Part shown: positions 45,272 to 53,781 of the stretch, in pieces
Layout of the letters: every line of letters begins with the position of its first letter
How positions within the stretch are numbered: the stretch's first letter is position 1
Assembly (NCBI GenBank): GCA_947385085.1
Contig: CANDJN010000005.1
Span: 15,340 to 79,339, forward strand
Length of the DNA: 64,000 bases
Reading direction: 5' to 3'
From: an uncultured Erysipelotrichaceae bacterium
GTDB lineage: Bacteria > Bacillota_I > Bacilli_A > Erysipelotrichales > Erysipelotrichaceae
Notes under the pieces: model-generated
Databases searched by the model: none
What the model saw: the letters and a program-made list of their open reading frames with translations, nothing else
What the model was told of the DNA's origin: nothing
Translations under genes and position numbers: made by a program

Positions 45272-45683
45272 ATGATTCCACAGGCTATATTAAGAGAACA
45301 TTATCGTTGTCATCTAAAAATAATAAATTTATGTACTAAAAGATTTTATGATAATCAATTAATGATTCTTTCCAATGGTGATAATAGCGATCCGATAAAA
45401 CAATATAAGTGAGTAAAAGGCAATCATGCACGAAGAACAAATTATCGTACTTCACATGTTGATTTTATCCTTTTTAATAAAATTGATAAGAAACCGGCAT
45501 TGGCAATTGAGGTGGATGGCTATCATTTCATCATCGTAAGGAACAGATGATCAGAGATCGCAGGAAGGACAGTCTCCTGAAAAATGCAACATACCGTTAC
45601 TGCGTTTTAAAACCAATGAATGTAAAGAGGGATAAACGGATCACTGACAAATTAGCCCAGATTATCAAAAAGTCTTCAAAATA
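45272..45683 (+). pseudogene. Decayed superfamily I helicase/DUF2726 nuclease fragment
   Basis: The frame from ATG 45272 reads IPQAILREHYRCHLKIINLC, matching the C-terminal helicase motif of Dna2-like proteins, and stops at TGA 45410. Next, about 45430-45520 reads RTSHVDFILFNKIDKKPALA then IEVDGYHF, the DUF2726 nuclease core. Two frameshifts follow: after HF the matching frame is HHRKEQMIRDRRKDSLLK, then NIPLLRFKTNEC in a third frame, ending about ITDKLAQIIKKSSK. At least one stop and two shifts are present, so it is dead. Confidence 0.8.
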
Positions 45684-45782
45684 GTAATGAAAAATCACGA
45701 CTTTTTACCGCATTAAAAAGCTGTTATTTTTTCATTGATTGCTTTTATATCACTTTTCATCATAAGGTAACTTTATAAACGC

Positions 45783-45834
45783 TTGACAAGCACAGGAATA
45801 GCAGTTATAATAATTATGTTACTATTAGTAACAT
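45783..45834 (+). promoter_or_regulatory. Perfect-consensus promoter with 19-bp palindromic operator
   Basis: TTGACA 45783-45788, 17-bp spacer, TATAAT 45806-45811. ATGTTACTATTAGTAACAT at 45816-45834 is a perfect palindrome around a central T, at the transcription start. AGGAGG follows at 45835. Likely bound by the PadR-like product. Confidence 0.85.
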
Positions 45835-45846
45835 AGGAGGAAGCAT

Positions 45847-46386
45847 ATGGAAAATATTATACTCGGTTTGCTTATTTTGAGAGAAAGAACGATATATCAA
45901 TTACGGGAACGCATTAATAAAGGCTTGAATTTGATGTATAGCGGTAGTACCGGCAGTATTCAGGCTGCCATAAAAAAACTATTGAAGTTGGAATATATTT
46001 GTTTTCGTGAAACATTAGAAAAGGGCAAACATAAAAAAACCTATTCGATAACAGAGGATGGAAAGAAGTATTTTTTGAAGTGGGTGAATGAGCCTTTGGA
46101 GAATGCAAATATTAAAAGCCCTGAGTTAGTAAAAATATACTTTATGGGTTTTTCTGATAAGCAATCAAGAATCAGGAACATAGAGATTTATATTGAGCTG
46201 TTAAAATGCCAATATGATGAGCTATGCTTTATATGTCAAGAGGGTGAAAATATGGAAGTGCCCAAAGTTGGTCAAGACATATTGAAATATCAGCTTGCCA
46301 CAGTCACATATGGAAGGGATTTGCTAAAGTTTAATATAGAATGGTATGAAAAATTTTTATCAAATATGAAAGGAGACCGGTTATGA
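45847..46386 (+). CDS. PadR-like transcriptional regulator with C-terminal helical domain
   Basis: A 179-aa regulator. Seen: ILGLLILRERTIYQLRERIN, GSTGSIQAAIKKLLKLEYIC and the wing KHKKTYSITEDGKKYFLKWV, then a Vir_C-like helical region (about 85-175) typical of subfamily-1 PadR proteins. It overlaps the hydrolase gene by 4 bases (ATGA). Its operator is inferred to be the palindrome at 45816. The effector may relate to the hydrolase substrate. Confidence 0.85.
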   Translation: MENIILGLLILRERTIYQLRERINKGLNLMYSGSTGSIQAAIKKLLKLEYICFRETLEKGKHKKTYSITEDGKKYFLKWVNEPLENANIKSPELVKIYFMGFSDKQSRIRNIEIYIELLKCQYDELCFICQEGENMEVPKVGQDILKYQLATVTYGRDLLKFNIEWYEKFLSNMKGDRL

Positions 46387-47177
46387 TTGAGAAGCAATTA
46401 TGCCATTCGCCTATCGTTTACTATATCAGCGTGCTTGACAGCGAAGCAGAATGGCTTTGTCTGCTTCATGCGGCGTTTGTGAATCATATGATGTTTCGCG
46501 CGCAAATCCACGAATTTAAAGATCGCTATAATATTTTAGCAATTGATATTATTGGGCATGGAAAATCGACAGCGGTAAAAAAGGGAGACAGCATTCTCAA
46601 TATGTCAGCGTGGATGAACGGAATTTTGCATGTCGAAGGGATAAAAAAGATTCATATAGTCGGTGTTTCCTTGGGTTCCATACTAGCCCAGGATTTTGCG
46701 AATCACTATCCTGATATGGTTCAATCCCTGGCTTGTTTTGGTGGTTATGATATTAATCATTTTGATCTTAGTCTCCTGCAGAAAAATAACAAGGCACAAA
46801 TGCTTATGATGCTGAAAGCGTTATTTTCAATAAAGTGGTTTGCGAAAGCCAATAAGAAAATTTCAGCGTATACCGAACAGGCACAAAGGGAATTTTATGA
46901 GCTGAATATTCATTTTCCGAAAAAATCATTCATGTATTTGGCTGGACTTGATCAAATGGTGAATCAATTTGAAACGAATCAAAGAATGTATCCGTTGTTG
47001 ATTGGATGTGGTGAAAATGATATTCCTATGGAACTGGAGGCAATAAGAATGTGGAAGGAATCAGAGCCATACTGTCGCAGCGTTGTTTTTAAAAATGCAG
47101 GACATTGTGTAAATATGGATGTTCCGCAAGACTTTCATATCGTAATGGAGAAATTCTGGAAGGGCGAGTATTTCTAA
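46383..47177 (+). CDS. Alpha/beta hydrolase
   Basis: A 264-aa alpha/beta-fold hydrolase. Seen: AIDIIGHGKSTAVKKG, nucleophile elbow HIVGVSLGSILAQDFANHYP with the catalytic Ser (about residue 99), an acid candidate in LIGCGENDIPME (about 208), and the His in FKNAGHCVNMDVP (about 241). The catalytic triad looks complete. Substrate unknown. Co-transcribed with and coupled to the PadR-like gene. Confidence 0.88.
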   Translation: MIEKQLCHSPIVYYISVLDSEAEWLCLLHAAFVNHMMFRAQIHEFKDRYNILAIDIIGHGKSTAVKKGDSILNMSAWMNGILHVEGIKKIHIVGVSLGSILAQDFANHYPDMVQSLACFGGYDINHFDLSLLQKNNKAQMLMMLKALFSIKWFAKANKKISAYTEQAQREFYELNIHFPKKSFMYLAGLDQMVNQFETNQRMYPLLIGCGENDIPMELEAIRMWKESEPYCRSVVFKNAGHCVNMDVPQDFHIVMEKFWKGEYF

Positions 47178-47290
47178 TTAACTTCTTTTATTCAGCAATC
47201 AAAGATAAATCATGAATTTTATTTGGCTTATCGATATCTTACCAATAATTTGTGATCGCCATAATAAGACATGTTTTTTATAATATTTGG

Positions 47291-47344
47291 TTGACATAAA
47301 CATTAGCATATGCTAACATATATCTGTAGTTAGCTTATGCTAAC
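47291..47344 (+). promoter_or_regulatory. feoAAB promoter with two DtxR-like palindromes
   Basis: TTGACA 47291-47296, 17-bp spacer, TAACAT 47314-47319. The perfect palindrome TTAGCATATGCTAA (47303-47316) fills the spacer, and GTTAGCTTATGCTAAC (47329-47344) lies at the start region, centres 27 bp apart. The TTAGC/GCTAA half-sites resemble those of DtxR/IdeR iron repressors. Confidence 0.75.
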
Positions 47345-47356
47345 AAAGGAGATGAT

Positions 47357-47593
47357 ATGATGACATTATCAATGGCGCCGATCGGACAGACACTTACCGT
47401 ACAAAAAATACTCGGTAAGGATGAATTGCGCAGCCGTTTGGCGAATTTAGGATTTGTGGAAGGTGCGAATTGTCTTGTGATCAGTGAGCGCAGCGGGAAT
47501 TTAATCACAACGATTAAGGATACGCGGATTGCGCTGGATAAAACATTGGGTAATCGCATCATTGTAAAGGAAGGATTGGAGGAAAGGGCATGA
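47357..47593 (+). CDS. feoA: FeoA domain protein (copy 2a)
   Basis: A 78-aa FeoA. Seen: GQTLTVQKILGKDELRSRLA and LGFVEGANCLVISERSGNL. First of two tandem FeoA genes; it overlaps the next by 4 bases. AAAGGAG precedes the tandem ATG ATG start. A pair of FeoA proteins with one FeoB is common in anaerobic Bacillota. Confidence 0.88.
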   Translation: MMTLSMAPIGQTLTVQKILGKDELRSRLANLGFVEGANCLVISERSGNLITTIKDTRIALDKTLGNRIIVKEGLEERA

Positions 47594-47808
47594 AGCTGAA
47601 TGAAGTGAAGGTTGGAGAATGTGCCGTCATCAAAAAGATTGGTGCAGCAGCACCGATGAAGAAGAAATTAATGGATATGGGATTAACCAAAAATACTGAA
47701 GTTATAGTGCGAAAGGTGGCACCGCTTGGAGATCCGATCGAATTGACAGTGCGCGGCTACGAGTTGACCATTCGCAAGGCAGATGCGGCACAGATTGAAG
47801 TCGCATAG
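47590..47808 (+). CDS. feoA: FeoA domain protein (copy 2b)
   Basis: A 72-aa FeoA. Seen: PMKKKLMDMGLTKNTEVIVR, APLGDPIELTVRGYELTIRK. Closer to the classical FeoA pattern than its partner. It precedes feoB by 61 bp, and that gap holds a third palindrome (47838-47853). Confidence 0.9.
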   Translation: MKLNEVKVGECAVIKKIGAAAPMKKKLMDMGLTKNTEVIVRKVAPLGDPIELTVRGYELTIRKADAAQIEVA

Positions 47809-47837
47809 ACAAACGAAAATATTTTTTTGAAATTATA

Positions 47838-47853
47838 GTTAGCTTAAGCTAAC
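47838..47853. promoter_or_regulatory. Third TTAGC/GCTAA palindrome, between feoA and feoB
   Basis: GTTAGCTTAAGCTAAC is a perfect 16-bp palindrome 16 bases before feoB ATG 47870. It suggests independent metal control of feoB, by a local promoter or roadblock. Confidence 0.75.
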
Positions 47854-47869
47854 GAATAAGGAGGAACAC

Positions 47870-50017
47870 ATGAAAAAATTGGCATTAGCCGGAAATCCGA
47901 ACTGTGGGAAGACAACGATGTTTAATGCATTGACCGGCAGTAATCAATATGTGGGTAACTGGCCCGGCGTAACGGTGGAGAAAAAAGAAGGGAAATGCAA
48001 GGGAAATCATGAATGGACGCTAGTGGATTTGCCGGGAATCTATTCGCTGTCACCTTATTCCCTGGATGAAGTGGTTGCGCGAGATTATCTTATTCAGGAG
48101 CAGCCGGATTTGATTATCAATTTAGTAGATGCGACCAACTTAGAGCGCAATTTATATTTGACGACACAGCTTCAAGAAACCGGAATTCCGATTGTGGTAG
48201 CTTTGAATATGATGGACTTGCTAAAAGCCAATCATGATCAAATCAACACCGAGAAGCTCGCACAATTCCTGCATTGTCCTGTTGTGGAAGTCTCTGCTTT
48301 AAAAAATGAAGGATTGGATGAATTGTTAAAGCAGGTAAAGGAACGTTTGGCTCAAACATCGGATGATATTGTCAATGTTTATCAGGGCAATACGGAAACT
48401 GCACTGTCGCAGATAAAGGAATATTTAAACGATGACTATCCTGCTCATCAGCTGTCATGGTATGCGGTGAAGTATTTGGAAAATGATGAAAAGATCATTG
48501 CGAATACGAAACTAAGCGAATCTGCCCTGAACGAAATCGCTAAGATTCGTACAAAACTGGAGGAACAGGAGGATGATGACTGTGAGAGCATCATTACCAA
48601 TGAACGTTATACCTTTATTGCGAAAGTCATCCAAGCTGCTTATCATAAATCACATTCCGGCTTGAGTACTTCTGATCGTATTGATCAGATTGTGACCAAT
48701 CGCTGGTTGGCGTTGCCGATCTTTGCGGCTATTATGACGTTTGTATATGCCGTGGCAGTAAATGGAATCGGCGGCTTTGCGACAGACTGGGTAAATGATG
48801 TGCTGTTTACAGAAATCATCCCTCCGATGATCGAAGGATTCCTTGAGGCAGTAAATTGTGCCGACTGGCTGAGCTCGTTAATCCTAAATGGCATCGTAGC
48901 GGGTGTTAGTGCCGTATTGGGCTTTGTACCGCAGATGCTGGTGCTATTCTTCTTCTTGGCTATCTTGGAGGATATTGGTTATATGGCGCGCATTGCGTTC
49001 ATCTTAGATCGTGTGTTCCGTAAATTTGGTTTGTCAGGAAAATCATTTATTCCGATGTTGATCGGTACGGGATGCGGAGTTCCCGGTATTATGGCTAGTC
49101 GCACGATTGAAAATGAAAAAGATCGTCGTATGACAATCATGACAACGACCTTTATTCCTTGTAGTGCCAAATTGCCGATCATTGCCTTAATCGCAGGGGC
49201 ACTGTTCCACAATGCTTGGTGGGTTAGTCCGGCAGCTTATTTTATCGGTATTGCGTCGATCATTTTGTCCGGTATCATTTTAAAGAAAACCAGGCTGTTT
49301 GCCGGTGATCCTACGCCCTTTGTGATGGAATTGCCAGCCTATCATATACCTAAGACATCCAATATATTGCACAGTATGGGGGAACGCGGTTTCAGCTTTA
49401 TTAAGAAGGCAGGAACAATCATTCTCTTATCAACCATTGTGATCTGGTTCTTATCCAACTTCGGCTTTGTGAATGGCTCCTTTGCGATGCTGGAGGAAGA
49501 ACAGTTAAATGAGAGTTTCTTGGCAACACTTGGTTCTGTATTGGCTCCGCTGTTCGCGCCGCTAGGCTGGGGTCAATGGGAAGCGGCGGTAGCGGCTATC
49601 TCCGGTTTGGTGGCAAAAGAAAACGTTGTTTCTACGTTTGGAATCTTGTATGGTTTCGGTGAAGTGGCCGAAGATGGGGCAGAAGTTTGGGGTACTCTGG
49701 CAGTAAGCTTTACCAGTGCAGCGGCATTCTCTTTCCTTGTATTTAACCTGTTGTGTGCCCCATGTTTCGCTGCGATCGGTGCGATCAAACGCGAAATGAA
49801 TAATCCGAAATGGACGGCGTTTGCCATTGCTTATCAGTGTGGCTTGGCCTATGTTGTTTCCATGATCATCTATCAGTTTTCTACCTTCGTGCAAACCGGT
49901 AATGTCACAATGGGTATGATCGTAACTGTCGTGGCATTGATCACGATGGTGTATCTGTTGTTTCGTAAGGAATCAGGCAAGTCAGTGAAAGGACAGGCTG
50001 TACCATGTCAACCGTAA
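47870..50017 (+). CDS. feoB: FeoB, ferrous iron transporter (copy 2)
   Basis: A 715-aa Fe(II) transporter. Seen: G1 GNPNCGKTTMFNAL at residues 7-20, G3 DLPGIYSL, G4 NMMD (about 110-113), a helical linker, then the membrane domain from about 280 with Gate motifs LEDIGYMARIAF and GTGCGVPGIM, and ending in a short polar tail. No N-terminal extension, unlike copy 1. Its stop overlaps the start of a Cys-rich small membrane protein. AAGGAGG precedes ATG. Confidence 0.94.
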   Translation: MKKLALAGNPNCGKTTMFNALTGSNQYVGNWPGVTVEKKEGKCKGNHEWTLVDLPGIYSLSPYSLDEVVARDYLIQEQPDLIINLVDATNLERNLYLTTQLQETGIPIVVALNMMDLLKANHDQINTEKLAQFLHCPVVEVSALKNEGLDELLKQVKERLAQTSDDIVNVYQGNTETALSQIKEYLNDDYPAHQLSWYAVKYLENDEKIIANTKLSESALNEIAKIRTKLEEQEDDDCESIITNERYTFIAKVIQAAYHKSHSGLSTSDRIDQIVTNRWLALPIFAAIMTFVYAVAVNGIGGFATDWVNDVLFTEIIPPMIEGFLEAVNCADWLSSLILNGIVAGVSAVLGFVPQMLVLFFFLAILEDIGYMARIAFILDRVFRKFGLSGKSFIPMLIGTGCGVPGIMASRTIENEKDRRMTIMTTTFIPCSAKLPIIALIAGALFHNAWWVSPAAYFIGIASIILSGIILKKTRLFAGDPTPFVMELPAYHIPKTSNILHSMGERGFSFIKKAGTIILLSTIVIWFLSNFGFVNGSFAMLEEEQLNESFLATLGSVLAPLFAPLGWGQWEAAVAAISGLVAKENVVSTFGILYGFGEVAEDGAEVWGTLAVSFTSAAAFSFLVFNLLCAPCFAAIGAIKREMNNPKWTAFAIAYQCGLAYVVSMIIYQFSTFVQTGNVTMGMIVTVVALITMVYLLFRKESGKSVKGQAVPCQP

Positions 50018-50142
50018 TCATCTTCACTATCTTGGTTGTGGCTATCGGCCTCATTATTCGCTCCTTGTTAAAAAATCGTCATCAGTGCAGCGGTGTCTGC
50101 GCATCATGCAAGGGATGTCATAACAGTCGCACTCATTCGTAA
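50005..50142 (+). CDS. FeoB-associated Cys-rich membrane protein
   Basis: A 45-aa protein: one membrane helix (STVIIFTILVVAIGLIIRSL, residues 2-21), then a CxxxCxxCKxC cluster (CSGVCASCKGC) near the C-terminus. This matches the small FeoB-associated Cys-rich family. It overlaps feoB by 13 bases and is too short for many gene callers. Possible role in Fe(II) or redox handling at the FeoB channel. Confidence 0.85.
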   Translation: MSTVIIFTILVVAIGLIIRSLLKNRHQCSGVCASCKGCHNSRTHS

Positions 50143-50322
50143 AATGGATGATCGTATAAGGTTTATGAATAATCGATCCGGTTATCATAGATCTTTTTTG
50201 TGTTAGCGCATGAAAAATTAATTTGATTAAAGCTTGGGTTCTGAACGCTCATCATCTATGCAGATAGGTGCTTGCCTATGTAGTCTCATCAAATTATGCA
50301 ATACTTTCATTTCTATGTATTC

Positions 50323-50355
50323 ACAAAAAAAGTAGTGAAATAGTTTATCCACTAC
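50323..50355 (-). terminator. Terminator for the DUF3783 gene
   Basis: On the minus strand GTAGTG (50355-50350), 12-base loop, CACTAC (50337-50332), then T8. It lies about 50 bases past the stop codon at 50406. Confidence 0.65.
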
Positions 50356-50405
50356 CTATTTGGCATATGCATAGAATCAAGCTTTTTCATGACTCTATAC
50401 AATGT

Positions 50406-50972
50406 TCATAAACATGACTTCTTTTCTAACTGATCACGTGTATGATGGATCGCTTGAATGACCGTATCAAGCTGTGCTTTGGTTGCATGTTCTTGTTGTA
50501 AAAGCAGTGCTCCGCTCATAAAAGCCAATTCATATCTTTGCCAAGATTCCTGCGTATAATCACTCTCTTGATAAGTGCGGACTTCAAGCAGTAAAGTTCG
50601 GCATTGGGATATGCGATTCATATATTCTTGTTCATCACAGATTTCCCGAAGCAGATGCGCAAATTGCCAACTGCGGTTATGCTTGGTAACGATACATTTT
50701 CGCTCAATATCAACCCCGCTTTTTCGCAAGGTTGTGGATAGGTTAATGATTGCATCATCGCTGAATCCGTCAAAGACCATTAGATCAAACAAAGGTAATG
50801 GCTGTGCATTGTGCCTTGGGGCATGATCTTCCAATAGCTCAGCAATTGTGGCACACCCTTGATTGGAATGTATCATGGCAAGAGGAATATTCTCAGTTTT
50901 CATGATTGATTGTACGAGTCTGCCTTTCACATGATCACCACCGTCATAATATAATATTTTCATATTAACCAA
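50406..50972 (-). CDS. DUF3783 domain protein
   Basis: A 188-aa protein. Seen: FDLMVFDGFSDDAIINLSTT and IERKCIVTKHNRSWQFAHLL, the DUF3783 core. The N-terminal 70 residues (KILYYDGGDHVKGRLVQSIM) look Rossmann-like. A C-terminal helical part follows (about 130-185). Function unknown. The start is TTG 50972, with AAAGG 5-6 bases upstream; ATG 50963 is in frame but lacks a site at good spacing. Confidence 0.75.
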   Translation of the reverse strand: MVNMKILYYDGGDHVKGRLVQSIMKTENIPLAMIHSNQGCATIAELLEDHAPRHNAQPLPLFDLMVFDGFSDDAIINLSTTLRKSGVDIERKCIVTKHNRSWQFAHLLREICDEQEYMNRISQCRTLLLEVRTYQESDYTQESWQRYELAFMSGALLLQQEHATKAQLDTVIQAIHHTRDQLEKKSCL

Positions 50973-51139
50973 CCATACCTTTCCGCTTCGCTACAAGGCA
51001 TATGAATAAGTGCTATTAGCGAAGTCTTTTTTGTTTTGTTATCATGTGCTTGAAGATTGAAGTATAATACAAAGCACGATAGGAAGAATTGCAGCTTTCT
51101 GCTCTTGTTCAGATTAAATCAGCATATTAACCAGTCCTT
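50973..51139. other. Intergenic region with a long-loop hairpin
   Basis: CTTCGCTA (50986-50993) pairs exactly with TAGCGAAG (51017-51024), followed by TCTTTTTTG on the plus strand. It looks like a plus-strand terminator, but no plus-strand gene ends here. It could terminate an unseen antisense or small transcript. Confidence 0.4.
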
Positions 51140-51268
51140 ACTATGCCAACAGGTTCAATAAGATTTCTAAACGCCGTGGTAGGAATCAAGCATATCGCAA
51201 TAGCCAGAAAGATCCTAATAGCAGTTTATCACATGCTTTTTACCGGTGAAGGAATCCCAGAGATTTAG
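51140..51268 (+). pseudogene. IS110/IS116-family transposase C-terminal remnant
   Basis: The plus strand reads RFNKISKRRGRNQAYRNSQ (about 51153-51208) in one frame and, after a shift, GIKHIAIARKILIAVYHML then FTGEGIPEI and stop (to 51268). KRRG...AIARKILIAVYHML is the C-terminal signature of IS110-type transposases. The rest of the element is gone. Confidence 0.75.
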
Positions 51269-51354
51269 CCGCTATAGTCCCCCCCATTGAGCCAAGAGAA
51301 AAATACATCGAAAACGACTTTATATTGATTTGCCGTTTTTATTCAGGTTTTTTC

Positions 51355-53007
51355 TTATAGCTTGCGCATTGCATGCTCGGCATATTTCCCCACTAGAACA
51401 TAAGCAAGTACGGCAACTAATATGATACCGATGACAGCGATGATCATGATCGGAATTAACAGATCGTCGGAAAGCATTGAGCATCCGAAGATGATGAGAA
51501 TGCACAGTGCCATGGAAATCATCATCGCGATAAAAGAGCCCAGATTCTGCTTGACTGCGACTGCTTCCTGTTCCCAGATCAGCTTTGGCTTGGCCAGATC
51601 AATCATGATGCAGTAGGCGTTGCCGATGAACGTTGTAATGGCAGAAATAACGCAATATATCGCATAATAGTACAATGAGAATGGCAGAATAAGCATCAAT
51701 ACCAACGCAATGCTGATGTTGCTGATGATGCCCGCAATCACTCCGCACAGCATTTTGGCATGAATCTGATCGCAATAGGACATCGGCAAATATTTCATGA
51801 CCGTATATTGCTTTCCTTCGCGTGATAAAGCTGTGGCAGAGATTTGGTTAAAGGTGCCAAACAAGAATCCTGCAGCCATGGCGATAAATACAACGTAAGC
51901 GACAAATCCATCAATTTGTTCCACTTCTATCAGTAATGAAGTCAGAGAAACACCTTCTACCAGATCCCCTTGATTCAGTAAAAAAATGGCAAGCATTAAG
52001 ATTGGAAAGAGAATAACCATGAGAATACAGTTGGTGAAATAGGCAGGGGTACGAAATAACAATTTAAATTCTTTTTTCAAATAAGATCCTGTTTTACTTC
52101 GCTGACGGGAACTCTTTTGTAGCTGCTTGGCGCTCATTTTTTTATGCGAAGCATTGGACTCGCTGCTGCCGATCGCTCCCTTGAAGTACAAAAGGCGTGC
52201 CAGGGTGAGAAGTGTCCCCAGAGCAATGGCACAAATGCCAATGGCCTCTAACATATCTAATATACTTCCTTCGATAATTGCTCGGGCAAAGAAAGGAATC
52301 ATTGGAAACAGCTTCATAAAGAATTGTAACAAGGAATTATCACCGGTAATGAGCGTCATGAGAATTTCTGTTTCATCTTGCGCACCTTGTGAATTCATAA
52401 AAAAGGAATAGGCAATTCCAAGGAATATTAATAAAATACTGGATATGATATTGAATCGGTCACGATTTTTGAAAAGTGGCACAAAGCGCATTAACAATAT
52501 CGTAACAATGGTAGAAAGAACTAATGGAAATACCGGTATCAGTAGCAGTGTGATGATGCCAAAGGGAATAAAGGTTACCGGTATTTCACCGTAATGCAGA
52601 TACGCTGCATAGGTTGGAATTAAAACACTGAAGGAAAATAGATATTCATAAATTACACATACCGTAAACTTTGCGGCGATTATATGCATGCTTTTTAATG
52701 GCAAAGCAAGCAGGATTTCCAAGTCTGAGCTGAAATAAAAGATACTGGGAATTAGAAACAGTGAAAAGAAAAAGATAATCATGCAGGTGAGAAACAGCAT
52801 ACTGCCTAGAACGGCTGCGCTTTGATTAATATGAGCATAAATTGGCAATATAGAATCAATACCGAAATACAATAAGAACAGCATAGGGAGGCAACAAACA
52901 GCCAGTAGTAAATATAAAAACACTTTGAACCATTTTTTACTTTTACCATCGGTTACCTGAAAGCCGCTTTTTAGTAAGACTTTCGTCAATGATAGATACT
53001 TACGCAT
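51355..53007 (-). CDS. ABC-2 type transporter permease
   Basis: A 550-aa membrane protein with about 12 helices, including paired N- and C-terminal hydrophobic blocks separated by a basic loop (SHKKMSAKQLQKSSRQRSKT, about 275-300). It overlaps the ATPase gene by 8 bases. The family includes bacitracin- and lantibiotic-type exporters; the substrate is unknown. A weak AT-rich hairpin at 51309-51344 may end the operon. Confidence 0.88.
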   Translation of the reverse strand: MRKYLSLTKVLLKSGFQVTDGKSKKWFKVFLYLLLAVCCLPMLFLLYFGIDSILPIYAHINQSAAVLGSMLFLTCMIIFFFSLFLIPSIFYFSSDLEILLALPLKSMHIIAAKFTVCVIYEYLFSFSVLIPTYAAYLHYGEIPVTFIPFGIITLLLIPVFPLVLSTIVTILLMRFVPLFKNRDRFNIISSILLIFLGIAYSFFMNSQGAQDETEILMTLITGDNSLLQFFMKLFPMIPFFARAIIEGSILDMLEAIGICAIALGTLLTLARLLYFKGAIGSSESNASHKKMSAKQLQKSSRQRSKTGSYLKKEFKLLFRTPAYFTNCILMVILFPILMLAIFLLNQGDLVEGVSLTSLLIEVEQIDGFVAYVVFIAMAAGFLFGTFNQISATALSREGKQYTVMKYLPMSYCDQIHAKMLCGVIAGIISNISIALVLMLILPFSLYYYAIYCVISAITTFIGNAYCIMIDLAKPKLIWEQEAVAVKQNLGSFIAMMISMALCILIIFGCSMLSDDLLIPIMIIAVIGIILVAVLAYVLVGKYAEHAMRKL

Positions 53008-53725
53008 TGCCTACCACCTCTAAAAACAGTTCTTCCAGTGTAGCACTGTTGGGATGCTGAGCCTTACATTGCTCCAGTGTTCCGAAAAATACAATTTTTC
53101 CGTGATTGATGATCGCAACTTTATCGCACAGTTTTTCAGCTACCTCCAACACATGGGTAGAGAAGAATACGGTATTGCCGCGGCTCGCGTGTTCACGCAT
53201 CTTTTCCTTTAAGCGAAAAGAGGACTGCGGATCCAGACCGGTCATTGGCTCATCCAGAATCCATACATGCGGATCACAAATCAATACGCCCATAATCACG
53301 ATTTTTTGCCGCATTCCATGAGAATATGATAAAATTTTATCATTGAGCGCTGAGCTCATTTCAAAGGTTTCCGCCAATTCTTTAATACGCTGATTGCGAA
53401 TTTCTTCCTCTATCTCATACATATCCGCGATAAAATTTAAATATTCAATACCCTTGAGGCGTAAAAAGATGTCAGCCTGATCCGGAACAAGACCGAATTC
53501 CAGTTTGGCCTTTAACGGTTCCTTGACAATGTTGATGCCGTTAATCAGGATTTCTCCTTCATTGGGATTTAATACGCCGGTAATCATTTTGATGGTTGTG
53601 GTTTTTCCAGCGCCGTTGGGACCGATAAAACCGACGATTTCACCATCATTAATGGTACAGGATATATCGTCTACTGCCTTTTTCCCTCCGGAGAATTCTT
53701 TGGTTACATGTTTAATTTCAATCAT
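53000..53725 (-). CDS. ABC transporter ATP-binding protein
   Basis: A 241-aa ATPase. Seen: Walker A GPNGAGKTTTIKMI (about residues 34-47), signature LSYSHGMRQKIVIMG, Walker B VWILDEPMTGLDPQS and H-loop FFSTHVLEV. It energises the downstream permease. Its start lies 56 bp after the sdpI stop, so it is probably read from the sdpR promoter. Confidence 0.93.
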   Translation of the reverse strand: MIEIKHVTKEFSGGKKAVDDISCTINDGEIVGFIGPNGAGKTTTIKMITGVLNPNEGEILINGINIVKEPLKAKLEFGLVPDQADIFLRLKGIEYLNFIADMYEIEEEIRNQRIKELAETFEMSSALNDKILSYSHGMRQKIVIMGVLICDPHVWILDEPMTGLDPQSSFRLKEKMREHASRGNTVFFSTHVLEVAEKLCDKVAIINHGKIVFFGTLEQCKAQHPNSATLEELFLEVVGNA

Positions 53726-53781
53726 AAATCATACTTCCTTTCTTTTTATGGTTATCGATTGTAATCGTCATTAGTTTGTTT

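Noticed and set aside
50143..50215. Hairpin with GATC arms after the second feo operon
   Set aside because: A T-run is present, but the arms pair poorly beyond GATC/GATC; a terminator is likely though not convincing enough to list.
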